Assembly: GCA_002451215.1 (NCBI GenBank)
Contig: DKBM01000047.1
Coordinates: forward strand, 7,032-71,031
Length of the DNA stretch: 64,000 bases
Reading direction: 5' to 3'
From: SM1-46 sp002451215
Lineage (GTDB): Bacteria; Pseudomonadota; Gammaproteobacteria; Acidiferrobacterales; Sulfurifustaceae
The number at the start of each line of letters is the position of its first letter. Position 1 is the first letter of the stretch. This document shows, piece after piece, positions 1 through 8,084 of the stretch. The notes under the pieces are model-generated. The model did no database searches. It was not told the origin of the DNA and saw only the letters and a program-made list of their open reading frames with translations. The position numbers and the translations under genes are program-made.

Positions 1-765
1 GCCTTTCAGGGACGCGAAGCGCGCGCCGCGATCCGCTGGCGCGATCGGTTTTGGCGCGACCATCGGGGCCTCGCGCAGTTCGCCGAGCAGTCGCTCAAGG
101 CGGGCCTGGTCGGCCCGCAACTCATCGAGCGCCTGCGCGCGAGTGCGCGTCTCCTGACTAAGACCGGCAAGTAGCCGCGCGCGTTCACCTCGCTCCGCCT
201 CCAGCGTCTTGGCCTGCTCGCGCTGCCGCGCCTCGAGCGCCTCGAGCGACCGAGTCTGGGCCTCGATGCTGTGCTCGAGTTCAGCAAGGCGCCCAAGCGA
301 TGCGTCGAGTCGGGAAATCTCGGCCGCGCGTGCTTCGCTAAGGTAACGGTAATAGGTGAGCACGCGTGCGACCCGCGCAGGGTCATCCTGGTTGAGTAGC
401 AGTTTCAGGCGGTCCTGCCGACCGAGCTGGTAGGCGGCGCGCACCTCAGCCGCAAGGCGCGTCTGGATGTGGGCAAGATCGTTGCGTTCGTGCCTGGCCT
501 GTTCGCGGGTGGCCTCAAGTCGGCGCCCTTCGCGCCGGCGTTCGGTACGGGTGCGACGTTGAGCTTGCGCAAGTTCGCCGATTCGACGTTCATGCTGGCG
601 CAGGGCCTCGCGTGCACGATCCCGCTGACTGCGTGCCTCCGACAGCTCAGTCTGCAGCTTGACGGCGCGTGCGCGCAGGAGTTCGAGTTCGGCCTCGGTG
701 GCGGATCGGTCAGCACTCGCTACTGTGGAGAACGCAAGGGCTGCCAGCAGGCAGCCCTTTGCCAT
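1..765 (-). CDS. envC: Murein hydrolase activator EnvC, N-terminal part (cut by window edge)
   Basis: Read directly on the minus strand: a signal peptide (MAKGCLLAALAFSTVASA) is followed by about 200 residues of coiled coil rich in Arg, Glu, Ala and Leu. It contains the EnvC-typical stretch LKLLLNQDDPARVARVLTYY and ends at the window edge in RFASLKG, where the M23/LytM domain normally begins. EnvC activates the septal amidases in the periplasm during cell division. The catalytic-like LytM domain is outside the window. The position just downstream of gpmI is conserved in gammaproteobacteria. ATG at 765 was chosen because the signal peptide follows at once; an in-frame GTG eight codons upstream would also give a signal peptide. 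Confidence 0.9.
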   Translation of the reverse strand, partial: MAKGCLLAALAFSTVASADRSATEAELELLRARAVKLQTELSEARSQRDRAREALRQHERRIGELAQAQRRTRTERRREGRRLEATREQARHERNDLAHIQTRLAAEVRAAYQLGRQDRLKLLLNQDDPARVARVLTYYRYLSEARAAEISRLDASLGRLAELEHSIEAQTRSLEALEARQREQAKTLEAERGERARLLAGLSQETRTRAQALDELRADQARLERLLGELREAPMVAPKPIAPADRGARFASLKG

Positions 766-817
766 CACCGTCAGATAGAAAATCGGCACACCCGGCGCCG
801 AGCGTCGTTTCGTGACG

Positions 818-2324
818 CTAGGCGCCAGCACGTGCGGTCGCGCGCTCCGGTTTGGGTTCGACGAGAGGACGACCGGTCATTTCCGGCGGGATTGGCAAGT
901 CCATCAGGTGCAGCATGGTCGGCGCGATATCCTCCAGCGCCCCCGTTGACGCGATATCGGCGGGGCGTCCGACATATACCAGCGGGACCGGGTTGGTGGT
1001 GTGTGCCGTGTGCGGCTGGCCGGATTCCACATCAAACAACTGTTCGGCATTTCCGTGATCGGCCGTGATCAGCATTTCGGCACCGGCCTTTTCCACTGCC
1101 TCGAGGATGCGCCCGAGCGCCTGGTCCACGGCCTCGATGGCCTTCACGGTCGCGTCGAAGTCGCCGGTGTGGCCGACCATATCGGCATTGGCGAAATTGC
1201 AGATGATCACGTCGTATGCGCCGCCACTGATCGCCTTGACCACTTCATCGGCCACCTTGGCGGCGTTCATCTCGGGTTTCAGGTTGTAGGTGGGCACATC
1301 CGTCGGCGAGGGCACCAGAATGCGGTCCTCNNCGCAGCTGATGCAGACCGCGCGAGGCGAGGTAGGCCCCGAGCACATTGCGCAGTCGATCGGGCGGAAA
1401 CGCCACGGGAATCGGGAATTCCGAGTTGTATTCAGTCAGGCTAACGAATGCCGCAAGTTTCGGCGTCGCTGCTCGCGCGAAGGCATTGAAGTCCTTCTCG
1501 ATGAACGGACGCGTAATCTGGCGCGCCCGATCCGAGCGGAAGTTCATGAATATGATGACGTCGCCGTCCACGATCCGCACCGGCTGCTCGCCGGCGGGAA
1601 CGATTTCGGTTGCCTGCACGAATTCGTCGGTTTCGCCGCGAGCGTAGGCCGCTTCCAGCCCCGCTTGAGCGCTCGGCGCGGTGAAGGCAGCTTTGCCAAG
1701 CGTGATGAGATCGTAGGCCTCCTGGATTCGCGGCCAGCGGTGGTCGCGGTCCATCGCGTAGTGGCGGCCAATCATGGACGCAAAGCGTCCCGTCTGAAGA
1801 GCGGCGAACTTGTTTTCCATCAGCTGGATCGACGTCACCGCGCTCTGCGGCGGGGTGTCGCGGCCGTCGAGGAAGGCGTGGAGATAAACCTGCTTGGCGC
1901 CACGCTTCACGGCCAGTTCCGCCATGGCATGAATGTGCTCTTCGTGCGAGTGCACGCCACCGGGCGAAAGCAGTCCCAGAATGTGCACGCTCTTGCCGGC
2001 ATGCACCGCCTTGTCGACCGCCTCGGTGAGGGCCTTGTTGGTAAAGAAGCTGCCGGTCGAGATGGCGCGATTGATGCGCGTGTACTCCTGGTACACGACG
2101 CGGCCGGCGCCGAGGTTCAGGTGACCGACCTCCGAGTTTCCCATCTGGCTGGTAGGCAGCCCGACGGCAGCTTCGGATGCCTGGATCAGGGTGTGCGGAT
2201 AATGACTCCATAGGCGGTCCCAGGTTGGTTTCCTGGCGGCGGCGATGGCGTTGTATTGAGGTTCTTCGCGATAACCCCAGCCATCCATCACGATGAGGAC
2301 GACGGGTTTGGGCGTTTGTGACAT
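818..2324 (-). CDS. gpmI: 2,3-bisphosphoglycerate-independent phosphoglycerate mutase (interrupted by an assembly gap)
   Basis: The enzyme interconverts 3- and 2-phosphoglycerate in glycolysis and gluconeogenesis, using two Mn ions and a phosphoserine. The N-terminus has the alkaline-phosphatase-fold metal motif VVLIVMDGWGYRE, and the phosphoserine region reads LPTSQMGNSEVGHLNLGAGR. HILGLLSPGGVHSHEEHI and LHAFLDGRDTPP are family blocks, and the C-terminal part carries CNFANADMVGHTGD and LITADHGNAE. The 'nn' at 1331-1332 falls between SRGLHQL and EDRILVPSP, where about 25 residues of the family are missing, so the gene is probably intact in the organism. The start is ATG 2324 (MSQTPKPV); an in-frame upstream extension lacks family similarity. 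Confidence 0.95.
1331..1332. other. Assembly gap (nn) inside gpmI
   Basis: Two undetermined bases stand where about 25 codons of GpmI are absent compared with the family. This is a collapsed gap, not a frameshift mutation in the gene. Confidence 0.85.
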
Positions 2325-2375
2325 ACCGTATTTCCGTTCAACCGGCTGATTTCTCTCTGATCTTTTCTGGTCCAT

Positions 2376-2390
2376 CATTATTGTATAATG
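2376..2390. promoter_or_regulatory. Perfect inverted repeat between gpmI and the ArsR-type regulator
   Basis: CATTAT-tgt-ATAATG is a perfect 6-bp inverted repeat in the AT-rich stretch of the divergent intergenic region, and ATTAT recurs at 2398-2402. ArsR-family repressors usually bind AT-rich imperfect palindromes near their own promoter, so this is a candidate operator; it includes the TATAAT hexamer at 2384-2389. Binding is inferred only. Confidence 0.4.
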
Positions 2391-2488
2391 TTTTTATATT
2401 ATCCGGCAGCGGAAGTCGGGAATTCCGCAAATAACGTCTGGGATTTTGTCGTGCCGAATGCACGTGGCTAACGGGAGGTCATGACCCA

Positions 2489-2821
2489 ATGGTAGCAGCA
2501 GCTGAAACATTGACTCAGGTCCTCATTACCAACGAAGAGGACATACATACGGCATCTCGGGCACTAAAAGCCATGGCGCACCCGCTGCGACTGAAGATTC
2601 TCTGTATTCTCGGTGGCAGCGACGAAGTGAGCGTGCAGGACATCGTCGAGCATGTGGGCACCTCGCAAAGCAACATCTCCCAGCATCTTTCCATCCTGCG
2701 CGACAAGGGCATCCTGACCGCGCGCAAGGACGCCAACAAGGTTTACTATCGTATCGGTGATCCCAAGATTCTCAATTTGATCGGCTCGATGCGCGAGGCC
2801 TTCTGCAGCTCGCACCGCTGA
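2489..2821 (+). CDS. ArsR/SmtB-family winged-helix regulator
   Basis: This 110-residue protein is a single winged-helix domain. The start of the domain reads MAHPLRLKILCIL, the recognition helix region is HVGTSQSNISQHLSIL, and the wing is KDANKVYYRIGD. The ELCVCDL metal site of ArsR/SmtB sensors is not present (the matching segment is DEVSVQDIV) and the only other Cys lies near the C-terminus, so the ligand is unknown. A GGGAGG ribosome site precedes ATG 2489. It heads a run of plus-strand genes (rhodanese, grxC, secB, gpsA), with 74 bases to the next gene, and is divergent from gpmI. Confidence 0.85.
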   Translation: MVAAAETLTQVLITNEEDIHTASRALKAMAHPLRLKILCILGGSDEVSVQDIVEHVGTSQSNISQHLSILRDKGILTARKDANKVYYRIGDPKILNLIGSMREAFCSSHR

Positions 2822-2895
2822 CCCTCTCGCCCGGTTTTTTCCATCTGCCCGGTTCGCCGGGCCAATAATCTTGCTTCTGCACTGAGAATTTCCCC

Positions 2896-3309
2896 ATGGA
2901 TTTCGTTGTAAGCAACTGGTACCTGTTTGTCGCGCTTGGCGTGATCGTTGGCCTGCTCATGATGGGCCCCATCACCCAGATGTTCTATGGCATCAAGGGC
3001 ATTACCCCTGCGGAGGCGATCCAGGTGGTGAACCGGGAACAGGGCGTAATCGTGGACGTGTGCGAGCCCAACGAGTTTCGCGAGGGGCGTCCGCCAAATT
3101 CGATGAATGTGCCGCTGTCGAGTCTAGGTCAGAATCTCACGCGTCTCGAAAAGTACAAGAGCCGACCGGTAGTGGTGAGCTGCCGAAGCGGCAACCGCTC
3201 GGTGCGCGCCGCGATCAAGCTGCGCAGGCAGGGCTTCGAGAAGGTCTTCTCCCTGTCTGGTGGTCTGCTCGGCTGGCAGCGTGACAACCTCCCGGTGGAG
3301 AAGGGCTGA
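2896..3309 (+). CDS. Membrane-anchored rhodanese-like protein (YibN type)
   Basis: One transmembrane helix (about residues 9-27) is followed by a single rhodanese domain. The active-site loop is VVVSCRSGNRS, with the catalytic Cys in a CRSGNR loop, and the C-terminal motif is LSGGLLGWQ. The family transfers sulfane sulfur; the substrate of YibN proteins is not settled. The stop codon overlaps the ATG of grxC by one base. The order yibN-grxC-secB-gpsA is conserved in gammaproteobacteria, which suggests a link to protein export or thiol balance. Confidence 0.88.
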   Translation: MDFVVSNWYLFVALGVIVGLLMMGPITQMFYGIKGITPAEAIQVVNREQGVIVDVCEPNEFREGRPPNSMNVPLSSLGQNLTRLEKYKSRPVVVSCRSGNRSVRAAIKLRRQGFEKVFSLSGGLLGWQRDNLPVEKG

Positions 3310-3602
3310 TGGTGGAAGTCACGATGTATTCCACGCGCATTTGCCCATACTGCGTGATGGCCGAAAAACTGCTCGCAAAGAAGGGTGTGTCGCCCGAGAA
3401 GATCATGCTCGACGATGATCCGGCGCGGCGTGAGGAGATGGTCCGGCGCGCCGGACGTACAACCGTGCCGCAAATATTCATCGGCGAGCGCCACGTGGGC
3501 GGCTACACGGACCTGGCCGCGCTCGACCTGAAGGGCGAGCTTGAACGGCTGTTGCGCGCCGAGCCGCCTGCTACTTCTACTGATCCAGTGAGGACGATGT
3601 GA
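3309..3602 (+). CDS. grxC: Glutaredoxin 3
   Basis: This 97-residue dithiol glutaredoxin has the CPYC active site near the N-terminus (TRICPYCVMAEKLL), the cis-Pro block TTVPQIFIGERHVGGYTDL and the usual family length, with a short extra tail. It reduces disulfides with glutathione in the cytoplasm. The start overlaps the rhodanese stop by one base, and the end overlaps the GTG start of secB by four bases, so translation of the three genes is probably coupled. Confidence 0.93.
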   Translation: MVEVTMYSTRICPYCVMAEKLLAKKGVSPEKIMLDDDPARREEMVRRAGRTTVPQIFIGERHVGGYTDLAALDLKGELERLLRAEPPATSTDPVRTM

Positions 3603-4066
3603 CTTCCGAAACCACCAGTGCCCCATCGCTATCCATCGAGAAGATCTACATCAAGGATCTTTCATTCGAAGCGCCCTCTTCGCCGCAGGTCTTTCTTGAG
3701 CAACAGGCGCCCGAGGTGCATATCGAGCTCGGCATCACTCATCACCAGTTGAACCCTGAACAGGGGTTGCACGAGGTGGTGCTGGCGCTCACCGCCAGTG
3801 CGCGTCGTGGCGACAAGAACTTCTTCCTTGCTGAGGCGCAACAGGCCGGCCTCTTTCGCATTGCCGGGCTGTCGGGCGAGTCGCTCACCAAGGCCCTCGA
3901 GATTGCCTGCGCGCACGTCCTGCTGCCGTTCGCGCGCGAGGCGATCAATGAACTCGTCACGCGCGGCGGCTTCCCGCAGCTGCTGGTGAATCCGATGAAC
4001 TTCGAGGCACTCTACGAGCAGAAGCGTGCCGCCCAGGCGCAGCCGGCGCCGGCGACCACGCAGTAA
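3599..4066 (+). CDS. secB: Protein-export chaperone SecB
   Basis: The 155-residue product has family blocks IEKIYIKDLSFEAPSSPQVF, EVVLALTA and FAREAINELVTRGGFPQLLVNP. SecB is a cytoplasmic tetramer that keeps preproteins unfolded and delivers them to SecA; it is almost restricted to proteobacteria. The GTG start at 3599 sits in the overlap GTGA with the grxC stop. The C-terminal tail is rich in Ala, Gln and Pro. Confidence 0.96.
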   Translation: MTSETTSAPSLSIEKIYIKDLSFEAPSSPQVFLEQQAPEVHIELGITHHQLNPEQGLHEVVLALTASARRGDKNFFLAEAQQAGLFRIAGLSGESLTKALEIACAHVLLPFAREAINELVTRGGFPQLLVNPMNFEALYEQKRAAQAQPAPATTQ

Positions 4067-4118
4067 ACTCGCGCCTTCGGACCTTTCGACGTTCGGGTTA
4101 CCATTGCCGCCCGAACGT

Positions 4119-5132
4119 ATGACATCCGCTGCAAGACAATCCATTGCCGTGCTCGGCGCCGGTTCCTGGGGAACAGCGCTGGCTTTGCTGCTGGCGCGCA
4201 ACGGCCATGCGGTGACGCTCTGGGGACATGACGCGGCGCAGGTGGAGCGGCTGCGCGCCGCTGGCGAGAACACCACCTACCTCCCGGGCTTTCGCTTTCC
4301 GGACAATCTCACGGTATCCGATACGCTGGCTCCCCTCGTGCGCGAGACGGCACAACTGCTCATCGCGGTGCCGAGCCATGCGTTCCGCGCCACGCTTGCC
4401 GCGCTCGCCGGAGCGTTGCGACCGGACGGTGTAATTGCCTGGGCGACCAAAGGTTTCGAGCCTGGCAGCGGCAAGTTGCTCAGCGCCGTGCATGACGAGG
4501 TGCTCGGCGCGCGCGGCCGTTTCGCCGTGGTTTCCGGTCCGACGTTCGCGATCGAGGTTGCCAAAAGTTTACCGACCGCATGTACGGCGGCCGCGCCAAC
4601 AGCCGAAATCGCCGAGCGCGTGGCAGGCTGGCTACGCAGCGAGCGCATGCGCGTCTACACCAGTACCGATGTCGCCGGCGTGCAACTGGGCGGCGCGATC
4701 AAGAACGTCATGGCGATTGCCGCCGGCATTAGCGACGGTCTCGGGTTTGGCTCGAACGCACGCGCAGCATTGATCACCCGCGGGCTCGCCGAGCTGACGC
4801 GTCTTGGCGTGGCGCTTGGCGGGCACGCCGAGACCTTCATGGGGCTGAGCGGCGCGGGCGACCTGATTCTCACCTGCACCGACAACACCTCGCGCAATCG
4901 CCGCGTCGGGCTCGGGCTTGGGCAGGGCAAGAAGCTCGATGCGATCCTGGCCGAGCTCGGGCAGGAGGCGGAGGGTGTGGCGACCGCGCGAGAGCTTTAT
5001 CACATCGCAACCCGCATGCGGATCGACATGCCGATTACCGAGCAGGTTTATCGCGTTCTGTACGAAGGATTGCCGCCGCTCGCCGCGGTGGAAGCATTAT
5101 TTGGGCGCGAGCCGCGCCCGGAGAACGGCTAG
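4119..5132 (+). CDS. gpsA: Glycerol-3-phosphate dehydrogenase [NAD(P)+]
   Basis: GpsA makes sn-glycerol 3-phosphate from dihydroxyacetone phosphate for phospholipid synthesis. The N-terminal Rossmann motif is AVLGAGSWGTALALLLARNG, the active-site Lys region is GGAIKNVMAIAAGISDGLG, and the glycine-rich block is MGLSGAGDLILTCT. The product is 337 residues, the normal size. ATG 4119 directly precedes the Rossmann strand; an upstream in-frame start at 4026 would overlap secB and adds 31 Arg-rich residues without family support. Its stop overlaps the stop of the convergent sensor kinase. Confidence 0.96.
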   Translation: MTSAARQSIAVLGAGSWGTALALLLARNGHAVTLWGHDAAQVERLRAAGENTTYLPGFRFPDNLTVSDTLAPLVRETAQLLIAVPSHAFRATLAALAGALRPDGVIAWATKGFEPGSGKLLSAVHDEVLGARGRFAVVSGPTFAIEVAKSLPTACTAAAPTAEIAERVAGWLRSERMRVYTSTDVAGVQLGGAIKNVMAIAAGISDGLGFGSNARAALITRGLAELTRLGVALGGHAETFMGLSGAGDLILTCTDNTSRNRRVGLGLGQGKKLDAILAELGQEAEGVATARELYHIATRMRIDMPITEQVYRVLYEGLPPLAAVEALFGREPRPENG

Positions 5133-6493
5133 AGCCTTACGGTCACAGCCGTGCCGCCGAGCGCACTGCGTGCGAACCCGAGCTCCCCCCCGTAGAGAGT
5201 GACGGTGTCGCGCACCACGGCGAGACCGATTCCCTGACCGGCGACGCTCGTGTCGCCGCGCGCACCGCGTTTGGTCAGGCGCTCGGCTTCCTCCGGGGCA
5301 ATCCCCGGGCCATCGTCCTCCACGATTATTTCGAGTCTCGGGCCGCTGGCGGCATCGCTGATGGGTCGTGCGCGCACCGCGACCTGCTCGCGGCACCACT
5401 TGAACGCATTGTCGGCGAGATTGCCAAGCAGCTCGGTGAGATCGCCCTCATCGCCGTGGAACGTGACATCGCCGTCGACGTCGACCGTCGTGCGTACGGG
5501 CTTGTCGGCGTAGACGCGAGACAGCGCGCGCACGATCTTTTCGGCGTGCGGGGCGACCGGGATCGGTGCTGAGAGCGCTGCCCGTCCGGCCATGGCGGCG
5601 CGCGCGAGCTGAAACTCAATCAGCTCGCGCATGCGTTCAATCTGCTCCTCCATCACCGTGCGTTTTTCGTTGTCGTCGCCACGCACGCCAAGCGCGCCGC
5701 GCAGCACGGCAAGTGGCGTCTTCAGGCTATGCGCGAGATTGCCGAGCGCATCGCGATAGCGCGCAAGGTGTGCATGGGTACTCGCCAGCAGGGTGTTCAG
5801 ATTGTCGGTGAGACCGCGCAGTTCTTTCGGGTAGTCGCCGCGCAGGCGATCAGTATTGCCGGCCTCGATGCGGGCAAGATCAGTGGCGACCGTGCGCAGC
5901 GGCTTGAGCCCCCAGCGCAGGATCAGGCCCTGCACAGCGAGCAACAGAAGGGCTGCACCGGCGAGCCATCCCCACAGGCTTTGGCGAAACGCGGTGATCT
6001 GGCGATTGAAGCCCTCGAGGTGCTCGGCGACCCGAAACACATAGTGGCGGGTGGCGCCTCGGCTATCAGGCCAGGCGATACCCTGACTCAATGCATAGAG
6101 TGGCTTACCGTCCGCACCTGCCAGCGTTTCGTAGAGGCGCTCGCCCACTGCGGGACGAGCGCTGAATTCCAGCTTGAGACCGAGGGCGGAGCGGGAATGC
6201 CAGCGGTCGCCACCGTCGGTGCGCGCCAGCTCGGCGTACAGGCCGGAGCCTGGCAGGCCGAGGCGCGGCTCGGGGAGATCCGGCGGCAGCTGCATGCGAT
6301 CCTGTTTGTCGAGTTCAGCGGCGGCGAGCAGGGTATAGAGGTACGCTTGCAGGCGTTCACGCAGTGCGCGCTCAGCGGCTTCATGAAAGGCGCGGTCAAG
6401 TGCCCAGCCCGTCGCGCCGAGAAACAGCGCGAGCACGATGCTCGCCGCGAGCAACAGCCGCGCGTGCAGGGAGAGATTTATCCCTTGGCGCAT
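5129..6493 (-). CDS. Two-component sensor histidine kinase (PhoQ-like)
   Basis: The 454-residue membrane kinase has a first transmembrane helix at about 12-31 and a periplasmic sensor region to about 172. A second helix (about 173-192) and a HAMP segment follow, then the HisKA site GNLAHSLKTPLA with phospho-acceptor His about residue 255. The ATPase boxes are LLGNLADNAFKW (N), EDDGPGIAPEE (G1) and GQGIGLAVVRD (G2). The HSLKTPLA H-box is typical of PhoQ-like kinases. Its start overlaps the response regulator gene by 16 bases, so the two are co-translated. The signal cannot be told from the sequence; PhoQ-type sensors detect divalent cations or cationic peptides. Confidence 0.9.
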   Translation of the reverse strand: MRQGINLSLHARLLLAASIVLALFLGATGWALDRAFHEAAERALRERLQAYLYTLLAAAELDKQDRMQLPPDLPEPRLGLPGSGLYAELARTDGGDRWHSRSALGLKLEFSARPAVGERLYETLAGADGKPLYALSQGIAWPDSRGATRHYVFRVAEHLEGFNRQITAFRQSLWGWLAGAALLLLAVQGLILRWGLKPLRTVATDLARIEAGNTDRLRGDYPKELRGLTDNLNTLLASTHAHLARYRDALGNLAHSLKTPLAVLRGALGVRGDDNEKRTVMEEQIERMRELIEFQLARAAMAGRAALSAPIPVAPHAEKIVRALSRVYADKPVRTTVDVDGDVTFHGDEGDLTELLGNLADNAFKWCREQVAVRARPISDAASGPRLEIIVEDDGPGIAPEEAERLTKRGARGDTSVAGQGIGLAVVRDTVTLYGGELGFARSALGGTAVTVRL

Positions 6494-7161
6494 TCGAGGG
6501 TGAAGCGGTAGCCACGCCCACGAAGCGTTTCGATTGGCGTGAGACGGTTGTCGGGATCGAGCTTGCGGCGCAACCGGCCGACGAACACCTCGATCACGTT
6601 GCTGTCGCGATCGAAATCCTGATCGTAGATATGCTCGGTGAGTTCGGTCTTGGACACTACCTTGCCGGCATGCAGGATGAGGTATTCGACCAGGCGATAC
6701 TCATACCCGGTCAACTCGAGCGTCGCTCCATTGAGGGTCACGCTCTGGCGCGCGGTATCGAGCGCGATGGGCCCGCAGCGAATCAACGGCTGCGCGAGCC
6801 CCGCGGCCCGGCGCAGCAGCGCCTTGGTGCGCGCCAGCAGCTCCTCCATCTGGAAGGGCTTGACGAGATAATCGTCTGCGCCGGCATCGAGCCCCTCGAC
6901 CTTGTCCTGCCATCGCCCGCGCGCAGTAAGAATCAGCACCGGGAAGCGCCGCCCGGCGGCGCGCCATGCGCGCAGCACCTCAACGCCATCGCGCTTCGGC
7001 AAGCCGAGATCGAGTACCACCAAATCGTAAGGGTTCACCTTGCCGAGGTGCAGCGCCTCCTCGCCATCGGCCGCGGTATCGATTGCGTAGCCGGCATCGC
7101 GCAGCGCGGACTGCAGTTGCCCGCGTAGCGTTGGCTCGTCCTCCACTACCAGCAGGCGCAT
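6478..7161 (-). CDS. OmpR/PhoP-family response regulator
   Basis: The receiver domain has the acidic pair VVEDE, phospho-acceptor Asp about 51 (VVLDLGLP) and conserved Lys about 101 (YLVKPF). The C-terminal winged-helix OmpR domain includes DSNVIEVFVGRLRRKLD and IETLRGRGYRF. At 227 residues it is full length. It lies between the PepSY gene (three-base gap) and the kinase (overlap), forming an operon. A PhoP-box-like direct repeat upstream of the nearby glycine-zipper gene is a plausible target. Confidence 0.93.
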   Translation of the reverse strand: MRLLVVEDEPTLRGQLQSALRDAGYAIDTAADGEEALHLGKVNPYDLVVLDLGLPKRDGVEVLRAWRAAGRRFPVLILTARGRWQDKVEGLDAGADDYLVKPFQMEELLARTKALLRRAAGLAQPLIRCGPIALDTARQSVTLNGATLELTGYEYRLVEYLILHAGKVVSKTELTEHIYDQDFDRDSNVIEVFVGRLRRKLDPDNRLTPIETLRGRGYRFTLECAKG

Positions 7162-7164
7162 CGC

Positions 7165-7449
7165 TCAGCCGCGCTCGGCGTCGACGTGCACGATCTGCAC
7201 ATGCCCCGACGGCAGGAGCACCTTGATGCGATGCACCGCGCGACCGCCACGGTTGATGGTCTCCGCCGACAGCACTCGACCGCCAGTCTGGGCGCGCACC
7301 TGTCGTACAGCCTGGTCGAGTGACACACCGGCGCGTGTCTCGTGCCGCGCCCTGTCGGAGGGGGCAGCGAAGTTTTCGCGCGCCTGCACTGGCGCGGTCC
7401 CGAAGAACAGGGCGGCGAGCAGGATGGCCAGAGCGGTTTGGAAGTGCAT
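7165..7449 (-). CDS. Small secreted PepSY-domain protein
   Basis: The product of about 94 residues has a signal peptide (HFQTALAILLAALFFGTAPVQA) and then a PepSY-like unit with GVSLDQAVRQVRAQTGGRVLSAE and HRIKVLLPSGHVQIVHVD. Small periplasmic PepSY proteins are often encoded beside PhoPQ-type systems and may tune sensing or inhibit proteases. It is first in the operon with the regulator and kinase. ATG 7449 is preferred over the GTG two codons upstream. Confidence 0.8.
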   Translation of the reverse strand: MHFQTALAILLAALFFGTAPVQARENFAAPSDRARHETRAGVSLDQAVRQVRAQTGGRVLSAETINRGGRAVHRIKVLLPSGHVQIVHVDAERG

Positions 7450-7468
7450 GGTCACTCGTGACTAATAG

Positions 7469-7501
7469 AAAAAGGCACCGGGCGGTGAACCGCCCGGTGC
7501 C
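7469..7501 (-). terminator. Rho-independent terminator after the glycine-zipper gene
   Basis: GGCACCGGGCGGT and ACCGCCCGGTGCC form a perfect 13-bp stem around a 2-base loop. On the minus strand it is followed by five T residues. It ends the transcript of the gene at 7530-7931 and separates it from the PepSY-regulator-kinase operon. Confidence 0.9.
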
Positions 7502-7529
7502 AGTGTAGCAATGCCTCGGGCCCGAGCGC

Positions 7530-7931
7530 CTAGTGGCGGGCCACTTCGTGGCCGATCACCGAGCCAATGATGGTACCGGCTACGATTGGCCCCGGTTCGC
7601 CCTGGCCGACACTGTGCCCGATGACACCACCGATTACGCCTCCGGCGATGATCGGCACCAGGCCGATTTGATGGCTGGACTGATAGTAATGGTAGTGCGG
7701 CTGCGGCTGGTACCGGTAGTAGTGCCCGTAGCGATATCCGCGGTCGTGGTCGTTGCGGTAGCGCACCACCGGCGCCGGGTAGTAAACCTTCTTTACCACG
7801 ACCACGTTGCGACCGCGGTCGTGACCACGATCATGGCCGCGATCGTGACCACGGTCACCGGCTTCGGCCACGGCGGCCAGACCAAGCGCAAGCGGCGCGA
7901 TAAGCAGGGAGGTAAAGGTACGCGTCTTCAT
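7530..7931 (-). CDS. Secreted glycine-zipper protein with His-Asp-Arg-Gly repeats
   Basis: The 133-residue protein has a signal peptide ending AVAEA, four GHDR-type repeats, and a Tyr/His-rich middle (RYGHYYRYQPQPHYHYYQ). The C-terminus is a two-hairpin glycine zipper (IIAGGVIGGVIGHSVGQG and VAGTIIGSVIGHEVARH) that can insert in membranes, as in 2TM glycine-zipper lipoproteins, although no lipobox Cys is present. The His-rich part may bind metal; this is inference. It has its own terminator, and a PhoP-like direct repeat lies 62 bases upstream of the start. Confidence 0.75.
   Translation of the reverse strand: MKTRTFTSLLIAPLALGLAAVAEAGDRGHDRGHDRGHDRGRNVVVVKKVYYPAPVVRYRNDHDRGYRYGHYYRYQPQPHYHYYQSSHQIGLVPIIAGGVIGGVIGHSVGQGEPGPIVAGTIIGSVIGHEVARH
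7812..7859 (-). repeat. Four 12-base tandem repeats coding Gly-His-Asp-Arg
   Basis: Four diverged 12-base units encode GDRG-HDRG-HDRG-HDRG right after the signal peptide of the glycine-zipper protein. Synonymous changes among the units show that the protein repeat is kept although the DNA has drifted. Confidence 0.75.
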
Positions 7932-7976
7932 CTTCTGTCTCCTTCGGGTCAGGGTGTTGGCTGACCTCGTAGTGTC

Positions 7977-8010
7977 AGATTAGGTGGGGTACGCTGAACC
8001 TAAGCTGAAC
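7977..8010 (-). promoter_or_regulatory. PhoP/OmpR-type direct repeat and promoter for the glycine-zipper gene
   Basis: On the minus strand GTTCAGC occurs twice with a 4-base spacer (8010-8004 and 7999-7993), an 11-base period as bound by OmpR-family dimers. Ten bases downstream is a TAATCT -10 element (7982-7977), the spacing expected when the regulator replaces the -35 contact. It probably serves the neighbouring PhoP-like regulator; binding is inferred. Confidence 0.55.
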
Positions 8011-8084
8011 GACATTCGGATGCCAAACCGCTGAGAGAAAGGCTGTTTTTCCCAGCCTGGGGCGGCCGGCACCCTGAGAATTGC

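Noticed and set aside
1..765. Minus-strand open frames at 6-386 and 405-716 as separate genes
   Set aside because: They are out-of-frame shadows of envC, whose true frame runs off the window edge without a stop.
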